The notes: generated from the letters alone by a model not told the origin. Shown: positions 36,024 to 45,062, numbered from the stretch's first letter. The stretch is DNA of 64,000 nt from Phaeobacter sp. J2-8 (GCF_022867865.1 NZ_JALIEC010000006.1:124001-188000), one strand, 5' to 3'. Made by a program: numbers and translations.

Positions 36024-36434
36024 ATGACCCCACCGCCGCCAGAGGTGCAAGCCCTGTTGGATCAAATGCCCACCCCGGCATGCAACAGGCTGATGCAATT
36101 GAGAAAACTGATTTTCAATGCGGCCGATGCCAGCGCCGCCGCGCCGCTGGAGGAATGCCTGAAATGGGGTCAGCCCGCCTATCTGCCGCGCCGCAAACGG
36201 CTGGGCACAACCATTCGGCTGGGCTGGTCAGCAAAACGCCCGGACCTGTGTTCGCTCTATGTGCCGTGCAGCACCAATCTGCTGGATCAATACCGCGACC
36301 GCTTTCCCGGGCTCTTTGACTATCATGGTGCGCGCGAGGTTACCCTGCCGCTGGACGGGCCAATTGACACCGCAGCGTTGCAGCAGATGGCCGCAATGGC
36401 TCTGACCTATCACCGCATGAAAAACAGTTGCTAG
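36024..36434 (+). CDS. DUF1801 domain protein
   Basis: A 136-residue protein with the DUF1801/YdhG-like pattern: LRKLIFNAADASAAAPLEEC then LKWGQPAYLP, and GWSAKRPDLCSLYVPC. The biochemical role of this family is unknown. It converges with the GlpR-like gene, with stops overlapping by four bases. No link to the surrounding transport genes is evident. Confidence 0.8.
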   Translation: MTPPPPEVQALLDQMPTPACNRLMQLRKLIFNAADASAAAPLEECLKWGQPAYLPRRKRLGTTIRLGWSAKRPDLCSLYVPCSTNLLDQYRDRFPGLFDYHGAREVTLPLDGPIDTAALQQMAAMALTYHRMKNSC

Positions 36435-37195
36435 TCTTTAGCGATCACCACCTCGGTGTTCCACGCAACGCAGGCCGCCGCCAGATCATCGGGCAAGGGC
36501 ACATCGGTGACAAATACATCGACCTCGGACAGGGAGCCGATGCGCGCCGGGGCGCTTCGCGAAAACTTGGAATGATCCGCCACCAGAATTACCTTGCGCG
36601 ATTGGCGCAGAATGGCCTGGCTGACGTTGACCTCTTGAATATCGAAATCCAGCAGGTCACCGTCACGGTCCAGCGCCGAACAGCCGATCACCGCGAGATC
36701 GAATTTGAAGCTGCGAATGGTGTCAGCCGCCAGATTGCCGACCAACCCACCATCCGCGCGGCGCAAATGGCCGCCAGTTACAATGATTTCACATTCCGGG
36801 TTATCCACCAGAATCGACGCGACATTCACGTTGTTGGTGACCACCATCATTGTCTTGTGATGGCGCAGCTCCTGGGCCACGGCCTCGGTCGAGGTGCCAA
36901 TGTTCAGAAACAGCGAAATATCATCCGGCACCAGCGCCGCGCACGCCCGCGCAATGGCGGATTTCGCGGCGGGGTTCAGGGACCGGCGCTCCTCATATCC
37001 GATATTGGTTGTACCCGATGGCAGCACCGCACCGCCATGCACCCGTTCCAGCCGCCCAGAATTCGCCAGATCGGTCAGATCGCGGCGGATGGTTTGCAGC
37101 GTGACCCCAAAATGCTCCGCCAGCCCCTCGACCGTCACCTTGCCATCACGGCGGGCAATTTCGACAATCTCGGGGTGGCGAAAGGTCTGGGACAC
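36431..37195 (-). CDS. glpR: DeoR family regulator, probable glycerol-3-phosphate regulon repressor GlpR
   Basis: A 254-residue DeoR-type repressor. The HTH is VTVEGLAEHFGVTLQTIRRD followed by LTDLANSGRLERVHGGAV, the family signature; the C-terminal DeoRC sugar-phosphate sensor has LNIGTSTEAVAQEL and VTNNVNVASIL. The overall pattern is the GlpR branch, and the window carries two glycerol/glycerol-3-phosphate operons as natural targets. The symbol is probable, not certain. A 30-bp inverted repeat lies 20 bp upstream. Confidence 0.8.
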   Translation of the reverse strand: MSQTFRHPEIVEIARRDGKVTVEGLAEHFGVTLQTIRRDLTDLANSGRLERVHGGAVLPSGTTNIGYEERRSLNPAAKSAIARACAALVPDDISLFLNIGTSTEAVAQELRHHKTMMVVTNNVNVASILVDNPECEIIVTGGHLRRADGGLVGNLAADTIRSFKFDLAVIGCSALDRDGDLLDFDIQEVNVSQAILRQSRKVILVADHSKFSRSAPARIGSLSEVDVFVTDVPLPDDLAAACVAWNTEVVIAKD

Positions 37196-37215
37196 GGGCG
37201 GGCTGCTTTCTGAGT

Positions 37216-37245
37216 GATATGTCCTGCATCATGGCAGAACATATC
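37216..37245. promoter_or_regulatory. 30-bp inverted repeat upstream of the GlpR-like gene
   Basis: GATATGTCCTGC (37216-37227) and GCAGAACATATC (37234-37245) pair at 11 of 12 positions around ATCATG. The ATATGTTC/GAACATAT ends resemble half-sites of E. coli GlpR. Likely an operator for autoregulation. Confidence 0.55.
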
Positions 37246-37294
37246 GGCAAAAAGCAACCAAACGCGCGCAACCGAACATTTTACGGCGTGAATG

Positions 37295-38440
37295 TTACAA
37301 CACCCGATCCAGCAGGGCCGCGGTTGTGTCGCGGGTCATTTCAATCGGATTTCCGCCACAGCTCGGGTCTTTCAGCGCGCCTTCCAGAATTGCGGCCCGG
37401 TCGGGATTGGTGACCCCCATGGCGGCAAGATTGGCAGGAATGCCCAAGGTGGCATTGATCTCGCCGACAAAGGCGTGGAAGCCATCAAAGCCACCATCAA
37501 TCCCCAGATAGGCCGCCGCCAACGCCAGCCGGTCGGCAATGGCGGGGCGGTTGAAGTCCAGCACCGCCTGCATCACCACCGCATTCGTGGTGCCGTGATG
37601 GGTGTGATACAGCGCGCCAATAGGATGCGAAATCGCATGGATTGCGCCCAACCCTTTTTGGAACGCGGTTGCGCCCATCATCGCCGCCGACATCATATGC
37701 GCCCGCGCCTCGATATCGTCGGGGGTGGCAAAGGCACGTGGCAGATTGTCCTTGACCAGCCGCATCCCTTCCAGCGCGATGCCCTGACTGATCGGGTGAT
37801 AATGCGGTGAACAATACGCCTCAAGACAATGGGCGAAGGCATCCATACCGGTCCCGGCGGTGATCATCGCGGGCATGCCAACCGTCAGCTCTGGGTCGGC
37901 GATCACAATCTGCGGCAGCACCTTGGGGTGAAAGATGATTTTCTTCTCATGGGTCACTTCATTGGTCAAAACGCTGGCGCGGCCAACCTCGGACCCGGTG
38001 CCGGCGGTGGTCGGCACGGCAATGATCGGGGCAATCACGTCGGCATCGGCGCGGGTCCACCAATCGCCAATATCCTCGAAATCCCAGACCGGGCGGGTTT
38101 GACCGGCCATAAAGGCCACCATCTTGGCCAGATCAAGGCCAGAACCGCCGCCAAAGGCGATCACCCCGTCATGCCTCCCCGCATTGTACACGGCAACGCC
38201 CGCAGTCAGGTTCGCCTCATTCGGGTTGGGATCCACGTCGGCAAAAATCGCCCGGCCAAGGCGGGCCGCCTCTAGCAGATCCAGCGTTTTCAGGGTGATC
38301 GGCAGGTTGGCCAACCCGCGATCCGTGACCAAAAGCGGCTTTGTGATCCCGGCCGTGGCACAGGCATCGGCGATCTCGGCAATCCGCCCCGCCCCGAAAC
38401 GAATGGCGGTGGGGTATGACCAATTTGCAGTCAGGGACAT
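37295..38440 (-). CDS. Iron-containing alcohol dehydrogenase
   Basis: A 381-residue group III alcohol dehydrogenase. NAD-binding GGGSGLDLAK (about residues 97-106) and the metal ligands Asp/His in GTGMDAFAHCLEAY, His in AIHAISHPIGA and His in YHTHHGTTNA are present. It is the last gene of an operon with a glutamine-synthetase-like enzyme and an aldehyde dehydrogenase, so it may oxidise the alcohol group of a gamma-glutamylated amino alcohol. Confidence 0.9.
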   Translation of the reverse strand: MSLTANWSYPTAIRFGAGRIAEIADACATAGITKPLLVTDRGLANLPITLKTLDLLEAARLGRAIFADVDPNPNEANLTAGVAVYNAGRHDGVIAFGGGSGLDLAKMVAFMAGQTRPVWDFEDIGDWWTRADADVIAPIIAVPTTAGTGSEVGRASVLTNEVTHEKKIIFHPKVLPQIVIADPELTVGMPAMITAGTGMDAFAHCLEAYCSPHYHPISQGIALEGMRLVKDNLPRAFATPDDIEARAHMMSAAMMGATAFQKGLGAIHAISHPIGALYHTHHGTTNAVVMQAVLDFNRPAIADRLALAAAYLGIDGGFDGFHAFVGEINATLGIPANLAAMGVTNPDRAAILEGALKDPSCGGNPIEMTRDTTAALLDRVL

Positions 38441-38443
38441 AGT

Positions 38444-39820
38444 TCAGGCTTTCTTCAGATGATAGGATTTGGGCCGGGTCAACGATTGATAGCCCAGCGA
38501 CGACAGCGCCGCACCGCGCCCGGTGTCCTTGCACCCGGTCCAGCACAGCGCCGGATCAAGATAATCACAGCGGTTCATGAAAATGGTGCCGGTGTCGATC
38601 CGCGCGCCAATTGCTGCGGCGCGGTCGGCGTCTGCGGTCCAAAGCGATGCGGTCAGGCCGAAATCGCTGTCGTTCATCAGCGCCACCGCTTCGTCATCCG
38701 AGGACACCGGCATGATGCCAAGCACCGGGCCAAAGCTTTCTTCGCGCATCACCGACATGTCGTGGTTGACGTTGATCAGGATCTGCGGCGCGAGGTATGC
38801 GCCACCGTCATCGGCAAACTTGCTGTCATCAATCACCCGCGTCGCGCCCTTGGCCAGCGCATCGCCAATCTGGTCGCGCACGGTACGGGCAAAGCGCACA
38901 TTGGCCATCGGTCCCATCGTTGTGTCCGGGTCCAACGGATTGCCAAGGACATAACCGTCGACGACTGCTTTGGCCTTTTCCACGAAATCCTCAAACAGGC
39001 TGTCATGCACATAGACGCGTTCAATACCGCAACAACACTGGCCGGAATTGAACATCGCACCGTCGATCAGCGTATCGACAGCAGCGTCAAGGTTGGCATC
39101 GGCCATGACGTATCCGGGATCTTTGCCGCCCAGCTCTGTGCCGACGCCGGTAAAGGTGCCCGCCGCCGCGCGTTCAATCGCCCGGCCGCCGCCGACCGAA
39201 CCGGTGAAATTCACAAAGCCGAAGTTGCGCCCGGAAATCAGCGCCGATGTGGTGTCATGATCCAGAAACAGGTTCTGGAACACATCCTCGGGCACGCCCG
39301 CCGCATGGAACGCCGCCGCGAGCCGTTCGCCCGCCAAAAGCGTCTGGGTCGCCCCTTTGAGCACCACGGCATTGCCAGCAATCAGCGCCGGGGCAACCGT
39401 ATTGATCGCGGTCATATAGGGGTAGTTCCACGGCGACACGACCAGCACCACGCCCGCAGGTTCGCGCAGAATGCGGCGCTCGAAATTGGGACTGTCCTCG
39501 ATCACCAATGGGGCCAATGCGCCCTCGGCGATATCGGCCATATAGCTGGCGCGTTCGTTCACGCCGCCGAATTCGCCGCCATAGCGCACCGGGCGGCCCA
39601 TCATATGTGCCAGCTCGACCGTCACCGCGTCGCCCATCGCGCCCAGTTTCGCCACGCCAGCCCGCACCAAGGCAATGCGATCCGCCAATGGCCGTGCGGC
39701 CCATGATTTTTGCGCGATCCGCGCCTTGGCACAGGCCGCTTCGGCCGCATCCAGCGCCATCACCGGACGTTCGGCAAACACCGATCCGTCAATGGGGGAA
39801 ATACATTGCAACATGGTCAT
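38444..39820 (-). CDS. Aldehyde dehydrogenase family protein
   Basis: A 458-residue NAD(P)-dependent aldehyde dehydrogenase. WNYPYMTAINTVAPALIAGN is the cofactor entry, GVGTELGGKDPGYV holds the catalytic Glu, and FNSGQCCCGIERV the catalytic Cys (triple cysteine). Two starts are possible: ATG 39820, overlapping the upstream stop as ATGA, or ATG 39814, which has AAAGGG at better spacing. Context suggests it oxidises the aldehyde made by the adjacent alcohol dehydrogenase. Confidence 0.9.
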   Translation of the reverse strand: MTMLQCISPIDGSVFAERPVMALDAAEAACAKARIAQKSWAARPLADRIALVRAGVAKLGAMGDAVTVELAHMMGRPVRYGGEFGGVNERASYMADIAEGALAPLVIEDSPNFERRILREPAGVVLVVSPWNYPYMTAINTVAPALIAGNAVVLKGATQTLLAGERLAAAFHAAGVPEDVFQNLFLDHDTTSALISGRNFGFVNFTGSVGGGRAIERAAAGTFTGVGTELGGKDPGYVMADANLDAAVDTLIDGAMFNSGQCCCGIERVYVHDSLFEDFVEKAKAVVDGYVLGNPLDPDTTMGPMANVRFARTVRDQIGDALAKGATRVIDDSKFADDGGAYLAPQILINVNHDMSVMREESFGPVLGIMPVSSDDEAVALMNDSDFGLTASLWTADADRAAAIGARIDTGTIFMNRCDYLDPALCWTGCKDTGRGAALSSLGYQSLTRPKSYHLKKA

Positions 39821-41181
39821 GCCCTTTCAAACCCGCGTGCGATTTCCCAATCGGTCACAGCGCGGTCAAATTCTTCCAGTTCCCACTCGGCGGCGCGCGC
39901 ATAGTGATCAATCACCGCATCGCCAAAGGCCGCGCGCAACATCTCTGATCCCATCATTGCCGCCCGCGCATCGCGCAGGTTTCGCGGAATGTGGTCGGCA
40001 CTCTGTTTGGCATAGGCATCGCCGGTAAAGGCCGCACCCAGCGGCAATTCATCTTCGATGCCCTTCAGCCCCGCCGCCAGCATCGCGGCCTGCGCCAGAT
40101 AGGGGTTCATATCCGCCCCCGGCGTGCGGCATTCCACCCGCACCCCGCGCGTGTCCGCCCCCACCAGTCGATAGGCGGCGGTGCGATTGTCGACCGACCA
40201 CACCACTTGGGTCGGGGCAAAAGTGCCCTTGGCGAACCGTTTGTAGCTGTTGACATAGGGCGCCAGCAAACAGGTGTAGTCGGCGGCATATTTGATCAGC
40301 CCGGCCATGTAATGATCCATCAGCGCGGATTTGGCCAAGGGGCGGTCGGGGTCGTAAAACGCATTTGCGCCGTCCCGCCAAAGCGATTGATGCACATGCG
40401 CGGCGCTGCCGACGCGATCACGATGCCATTTCGGCAAAAAGGTCGCGGCATAGCCCTGTTGATGGGCGATTTCCTTGACCGCATGTTTGGCAATCGTGTG
40501 GTGATCGGCGGTGGCCAGCGCATCGGCGTATTTGATGTTCAGCTCTTCCTGCCCTGCCTCGGCCTCGCCCTTGGACCCCTCTACCGGCACGCCCATGGCG
40601 CGCAAATGGTTGCGGATCGGGCGCATGACCGGCTCTTCCTTGCTGGTCTGAAAGATATGGTAATCTTCGTTGTAGTTCGAAATCGGGCGCAGCGTGCGGA
40701 AACCACCATTGGCAATTTCATCATGGGTGCCGTGGAACAGGAAGAATTCCAACTCTGTCGCCGTCACCGGCGTCAGCCCCATCGCCGCCGCCCGCGCAAG
40801 TTGGGTTTTCAACATTTCGCGCGGCGCATGGGCCACCGGCGCGTGATCGTGGTGATCCAACACGTCACACAGCACCATCGCCGTCCCGTCCAACCACGGC
40901 ACCGGGCGCAGGGTGGCCAGATCGGGTTTCAGGATATAATCGCCATATCCAGTGTCCCAGCTGGTGGCGGCGAAACCTTCGGGTGTGGCCATTTCCAGAT
41001 CAGTGGCCAGCAAATAGGTGCAACAATGGGTCTCGCCCTCGGCGATCTCAAGAAAGGCTTCGGCATGGAACCTCTTGCCCATCAACCGGCCCTGCATGTC
41101 GATGGTGCAGGTCAGCACTGTATCAATGTCGCCGCTGGCCACCTTTTGTGTCAGCGTCTCAAGCGTCAGGGTCGGGGCCAT
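39817..41181 (-). CDS. Glutamine synthetase family protein (gamma-glutamyl-amine ligase type)
   Basis: A 454-residue protein with the glutamine synthetase catalytic domain: TELEFFLF (metal glutamates), GSAAHVHQSLW (His in the active site), KRFAKGTFAPTQVVWSVDNR and YRLVGADTRGVRVECRTPG (ATP/glutamate site). It belongs to the group that contains gamma-glutamylputrescine and gamma-glutamylethanolamide synthetases rather than housekeeping GlnA, judged by its short N-terminal domain and its neighbours (TRAP importer, aldehyde and alcohol dehydrogenases, N-formylglutamate-amidohydrolase-like enzyme). The ATG at 41181 has GAGGTG upstream. Confidence 0.88.
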   Translation of the reverse strand: MAPTLTLETLTQKVASGDIDTVLTCTIDMQGRLMGKRFHAEAFLEIAEGETHCCTYLLATDLEMATPEGFAATSWDTGYGDYILKPDLATLRPVPWLDGTAMVLCDVLDHHDHAPVAHAPREMLKTQLARAAAMGLTPVTATELEFFLFHGTHDEIANGGFRTLRPISNYNEDYHIFQTSKEEPVMRPIRNHLRAMGVPVEGSKGEAEAGQEELNIKYADALATADHHTIAKHAVKEIAHQQGYAATFLPKWHRDRVGSAAHVHQSLWRDGANAFYDPDRPLAKSALMDHYMAGLIKYAADYTCLLAPYVNSYKRFAKGTFAPTQVVWSVDNRTAAYRLVGADTRGVRVECRTPGADMNPYLAQAAMLAAGLKGIEDELPLGAAFTGDAYAKQSADHIPRNLRDARAAMMGSEMLRAAFGDAVIDHYARAAEWELEEFDRAVTDWEIARGFERA

Positions 41182-41210
41182 GCGCCACACCTCATTTCTT
41201 CACGGTCGCA

Positions 41211-41231
41211 GCCCCGGGCATGACCCGGGGC
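41211..41231. repeat. Dispersed palindrome, copy 8 (variant)
   Basis: Arms GCCCCGGG and CCCGGGGC with spacer CATGA, between dctP and the ligase gene. Pairs with copy 9. Confidence 0.7.
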
Positions 41232-41250
41232 CTCATAATATTTGACGTGA

Positions 41251-41273
41251 GACCCCGGATCAGGTCCGGGGTC
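41251..41273. repeat. Dispersed palindrome, copy 9 (variant)
   Basis: Arms GACCCCGGA and TCCGGGGTC with spacer TCAGG, eight bases past the dctP stop. Confidence 0.7.
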
Positions 41274-41281
41274 CGTCTGGA

Positions 41282-42320
41282 TCAGCCGTAGCGATAGGGC
41301 CGGCCAGCTTTCTGCATGTCGGCATTGTACTTCTTGATGATTTCGACGACCTTGGCCTTTGTCGGGCTTTCGGCGGCGATTTCATCCCAGAACACGGTGG
41401 CGGCCTCTTCGACCTTGGCCCATTCGGCGTCGGGGATGGTGGTCAGCTCCATCTTGGGGCCATTGACCCGCAACGATGCTTCGCCACCCCAATACCACCA
41501 CTGACGATAGTAATGCGACTGGTCACAGCAGACCCGGAACAGGGTTTGCAGATCTTCGGGCAGCTCGTTCCAACGGTCCATATTGGCAAAGAACGACCCG
41601 GCCCATGCGCCGGAAATGTTGTTGGTCAGGAAGTAGTTGGTCACATCTGCCCAGCCGACGGTGTAGTCTTCGGTGATGCCCGACCATGCGATGCCGTCCA
41701 GCTCGCCGGTTTGTACCGCAACCTCGATATCCTCCCATGGCAGGGTGACCGGCACGACGCCGAATTGCGCCAGGAACCGACCGGCGGTGGGGAAGGTGAA
41801 GACCCGCTTGCCTTTCAGATCTTCCAGCGAACGGATCGGATCCTTGGTGGCGAAATGGCAGGGATCCCAGGCGCCTGCGCTGATATGTTTCACACCAACA
41901 GCCGAATATTCCTCGTCCCAGATCTCGTTCAGACCATATTGGTTGAACAACACCGGCACATCGAGGCTATAGCGCGAGGCAAAGGGGAAATAACCGCCAA
42001 AGACCGTGACATCGGTGGGCGAGGCCATGGAAATCGTCATCCGATTGCACCGCATCAATCGTGCCGCGTTGCAGCGCCCGGAACAATTCGCCCGTGGGCA
42101 CCAGCTGATCGGCATAAAACAGTTCAATCTGCATGCGATCGCCAGCGATCTTGTTGAACATTTCAATCGCCGGGTCGATCACATGCGCGGCCAGTGCCGG
42201 GCCGGCATAGGTCTGCATCCGCCATGTGATCTTGCCCTGGGCAATCGCGGGTGTGGCCAGCGGCGCGGCGGCGGCCCCGGCGGCGGCAGTGGTCAAAAAC
42301 TTGCGTCTGGTGGTGGTCAT
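41282..42320 (-). pseudogene. dctP: TRAP transporter substrate-binding protein DctP, frameshifted
   Basis: The frame from 42320 begins with a twin-arginine signal (MTTTRRKFLTTAAAGAAAAP), then KITWRMQTYAGPALAAHVID and QRGTIDAVQSDDD. It shifts near 42031-42033 (AAA on the plus strand); the other frame continues SMASPTDVTVFGGYFPFASR and reads to the normal C-terminus at 41282. One extra base explains the break. The restored protein would be about 345 residues, typical for DctP. A family arginine-substrate region is intact (FTFPTAGRFLAQFG). Sequencing error is possible since dctM in the same operon is also broken. Confidence 0.82.
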
Positions 42321-42374
42321 GAGACTTCTCCTTGTTGCAAATGATTGGTTTCCTTGGCGAAACTCTTGGTTTTG

Positions 42375-43696
42375 TTATTTGTCATAGACATATTCCGGCA
42401 GCCAAAGCGCGATCTGCGGGAACAGCATGATCAGGCTCAGCGCCAGCACCATCACACCCACAAACGGAATGATGGAGATATAGATGTCGCGCAGGGTGAT
42501 TTCCGGCGGCGCCATCGCCCGCATCAGGAACAGGTTATAGCCAAACGGCGGCGTCATATAGGCAATTTGCGTGGTGATCGTATAAAGCACCCCATACCAG
42601 ATCAGATCAAATCCCAGCGCGCCGACCAATGGCACATACAACGGCGCGACAATCACCAGCATCGCGGTGTCATCCAGAAAGGTGCCCATCAGGATGAAGC
42701 TCAGCTGCATCAGGATCAGGATGACCCAGGGGCTCAGACCCAATTGTTCGGTAAAGAGGTCCTCGATCGCGCTGACCGCGCCCAGGCCATCGAACACCGC
42801 GCCAAAGCCCAGGGCCGCCAGAATGATCCACATGAACATGCAGGAAATGCCCAGCGTCTGGCGCACCGATGTTTCGAACACCTGCCAGGACATCCGCCGT
42901 TTTGCCACCGCTGCGAAAAACGCCGCCAGCGCGCCAATCGCCGAGCTTTCCACCAGCGAGGTCCAGCCGTTCACAAAGGGCACCATCATCACCGCAAAGA
43001 TCATCAGCGGCAAAAGCCCCGCGCCCAACAGGCGGATTTTCTCGGCCCGGGGCACGTCACCCGCATCGGGCAGCGCCGGGCCCAGCTTTGGTTGCAACCG
43101 ACAGCGCAGCCAGATGTAGAACACAAACATCGCCGCCATCATCAGCCCCGGCAGCACGCGGCCAGCCACAATTGCCCGACCGGCTGGCGCGCAATCATCG
43201 CATAAAGCACCAGAACAACCGACGGCGGCACAAGAATGCCAAGGCTGGATCCGGCCTGAATGACCCCCGTCACCATGCGTTTGTCATAGTTCCGACGCAG
43301 CAATTCGGGCAGCGCAATCGTCGCGCCAATCGCCATCCCGGCCACAGACAGGCCGTTCATCGCGGAAATCAACACCATCAGGCCAATGGTCCCCATCGCC
43401 AGCCCGCCATTCACATTGCCGAACCAGACGTGAAACATCTTGTACAGATCATCGGCCAGCTTGCTTTCGCTCAGCACGTAGCCCATGAAAATGAACATCG
43501 GCAGCGTCAGCAACGGATACCATTTCATCAGCTTCATCGCGGCGGTGAACGGGATGTCATAGCCCCCCGTACCGCCCCAAAGCGCCAGCGCCGCAATCGC
43601 GGCAATCGCGCCGATGGCACCAAACACCCGCTGGCCGGTCAGCAGCATCAACATCATCGAGGCGAACATGAAGAGCGCGATATATTCCTGGCTCAT
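42375..43696 (-). pseudogene. dctM: TRAP transporter large permease DctM, frameshifted
   Basis: The frame from 43696 (MSQEYIALFMFASMMLMLLT) carries the first helices and GTIGLMVLISAMNGLSVAGM, and IQAGSSLGILVPPSVVLVLY, a hallmark of DctM. It breaks after RQPVGQLWLA near 43158-43163. The second frame continues VLPGLMMAAMFVFYIWLR to the stop at 42375. Insertion of one G in GCCGCGTG would restore LAGVLPGLMM, the family's usual sequence. The restored protein is about 440 residues with 12 or so helices, normal for the family. Confidence 0.82.
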
Positions 43697-44277
43697 ATGC
43701 GGGCCTCCGGGATGTCATGGCCGTTCAGCCGGGCAATATCCTTGAACAATTCCGAAATCGCCTGCAACAGCATCAGGAAAAGCCCCAGAACCATGATCGC
43801 CTTGGCCGGCCAGATATAGGGCCGCCATGCGGTGGACGACCGTTCCAGACGGCCAATTTCCTCGGACCCGGTCAGAAGTCCGGCGAAAAATCCCAGTGGA
43901 TCAAGCCCCCAGTAGCCCAGCGAATAGGCGGTCGAGCCAAGCCCGCCATAAAGCAGCACAGCCAGATAGAAGATCAAAAAGAAGACGGTCATACAGTCAA
44001 TCGCCGCTTTGCGCCGCGTGCTCCAGCCGCCGTAAAACAGATCCATGCGCACGTTCGATCCCATCTGGATCGCATAAGGCCCGCCAATCATGTAATAGGC
44101 GACCATGGCAAATTGCGCGACTTCCAACGTCCAGAGCGAAGGCAGGAAAAAGGTCTTGGAAATCGACGACCACAGCAGGATCGCCATCATCACGAACAAA
44201 CCATACATGGCCAGCCGCCCGATGCGGCGGTTGATGGCATCCACCACGCGGACATAGCCCAGAAGCACAGCGATCAT
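43693..44277 (-). CDS. dctQ: TRAP transporter small permease DctQ
   Basis: A 194-residue membrane protein with four helices. WTLEVAQFAMVAYYMIGGPY and MGSNVRMDLFY are the DctQ signatures. A loop of about 30 residues (LLTGSEEIGRLERSSTAWRP) between helices three and four is longer than in many DctQ proteins, as seen in the group paired with long DctM proteins. Its ends overlap both neighbours by four bases. Confidence 0.9.
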   Translation of the reverse strand: MIAVLLGYVRVVDAINRRIGRLAMYGLFVMMAILLWSSISKTFFLPSLWTLEVAQFAMVAYYMIGGPYAIQMGSNVRMDLFYGGWSTRRKAAIDCMTVFFLIFYLAVLLYGGLGSTAYSLGYWGLDPLGFFAGLLTGSEEIGRLERSSTAWRPYIWPAKAIMVLGLFLMLLQAISELFKDIARLNGHDIPEARI

Positions 44278-45062
44278 GCCGCCGCCCCGCTTTGGTAACT
44301 GGTCAATGTCTGTCTGATCCAGGGTGCCAGAAGATCGGCCATCGCCGCCTGATCCGCAGCGGTGGTCAGCAAATCATTGCGGATTTCCAGCATGACAGAG
44401 GGCAGGCCATTGACCGCCCCGTGCAGGTCCAGCGTATGCGCCACACCGTCGGCGGCGCTGTAGGGGTCGTTCAATCGGGTCACATATTCCAGCCCTTCTG
44501 GCGCATTGCGCAGCATCGCCTCGGCAAATTTGGCATCGCGGCCATGCAACAGGCCAATCTGGACGTCGCGCGGCACGCCGCGATAGCGCGGCGTAAAGGA
44601 ATGCACCGTCACCAGCAGCGCCAGCGCCCTGCGCCGTGCCGCGATTTCATCGGCAAGCCGCGCGCGAAACGGCAGATACACCGTATCAATCCGCGCTTGA
44701 CGTTCCGCGCCGCTCATCATTGCGTTGCCGGGAATATCATACACCTCGCTGGCGGCAGGGATGGCATCCCGCGCCTCTGGCGGGCGGTTGCAATCATAAA
44801 CCAGCCGCGACACGCAGCCATGCACCAGGGGCGCCGCCAGCTGTGCGGCCAGCCCCGTCGCCACACCCAGCGCACCGGGGTCCCAGGCGACATGGGTGTC
44901 CAACACCGCCCGGTCCAACCCCAATCCGCCAAAACCGGCCGGCATCGCGTTAGAGGCATGTTCACAGACCAAAAGAATATCTGCCGCCGCCGGGGCGTCC
45001 ACGACCCGCACAACCGGGCCAAAATCTGTGCCAAAACTGGAATCGTTGCGTGCTGTACTCAT
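44274..45062 (-). CDS. N-formylglutamate amidohydrolase family protein
   Basis: A 262-residue Zn hydrolase of the N-formylglutamate amidohydrolase/FGase family. ILLVCEHASNAMP holds metal ligands, DTHVAWDPGA and RPPEARDAIPAASEVYDIPG are conserved blocks, and HSFTPRYRG carries another histidine. It is not next to hut genes; as the first gene of an operon with a glutamate ligase it may hydrolyse a gamma-glutamyl or N-acyl-glutamate-type product. The ATG at 45062 is preferred because the longer frame crosses the promoter of the divergent regulator. Confidence 0.86.
   Translation of the reverse strand: MSTARNDSSFGTDFGPVVRVVDAPAAADILLVCEHASNAMPAGFGGLGLDRAVLDTHVAWDPGALGVATGLAAQLAAPLVHGCVSRLVYDCNRPPEARDAIPAASEVYDIPGNAMMSGAERQARIDTVYLPFRARLADEIAARRRALALLVTVHSFTPRYRGVPRDVQIGLLHGRDAKFAEAMLRNAPEGLEYVTRLNDPYSAADGVAHTLDLHGAVNGLPSVMLEIRNDLLTTAADQAAMADLLAPWIRQTLTSYQSGAAA

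Noticed and set aside
39817-41181. Housekeeping glutamine synthetase (glnA)
   Set aside because: The operon context with importer and dehydrogenases fits a gamma-glutamyl-amine ligase; no glnB or nitrogen-control gene is adjacent.
21382-41273. Reading the repeated palindromes as a CRISPR array or as Rho-independent terminators
   Set aside because: They are not regularly spaced with unique spacers, and no copy has a following T-run; one lies inside a coding sequence.
44274-45062. Assigning the N-formylglutamate amidohydrolase-like gene as hutG of histidine degradation
   Set aside because: No other hut gene is in the window and the gene is embedded in a TRAP/glutamate-ligase operon.
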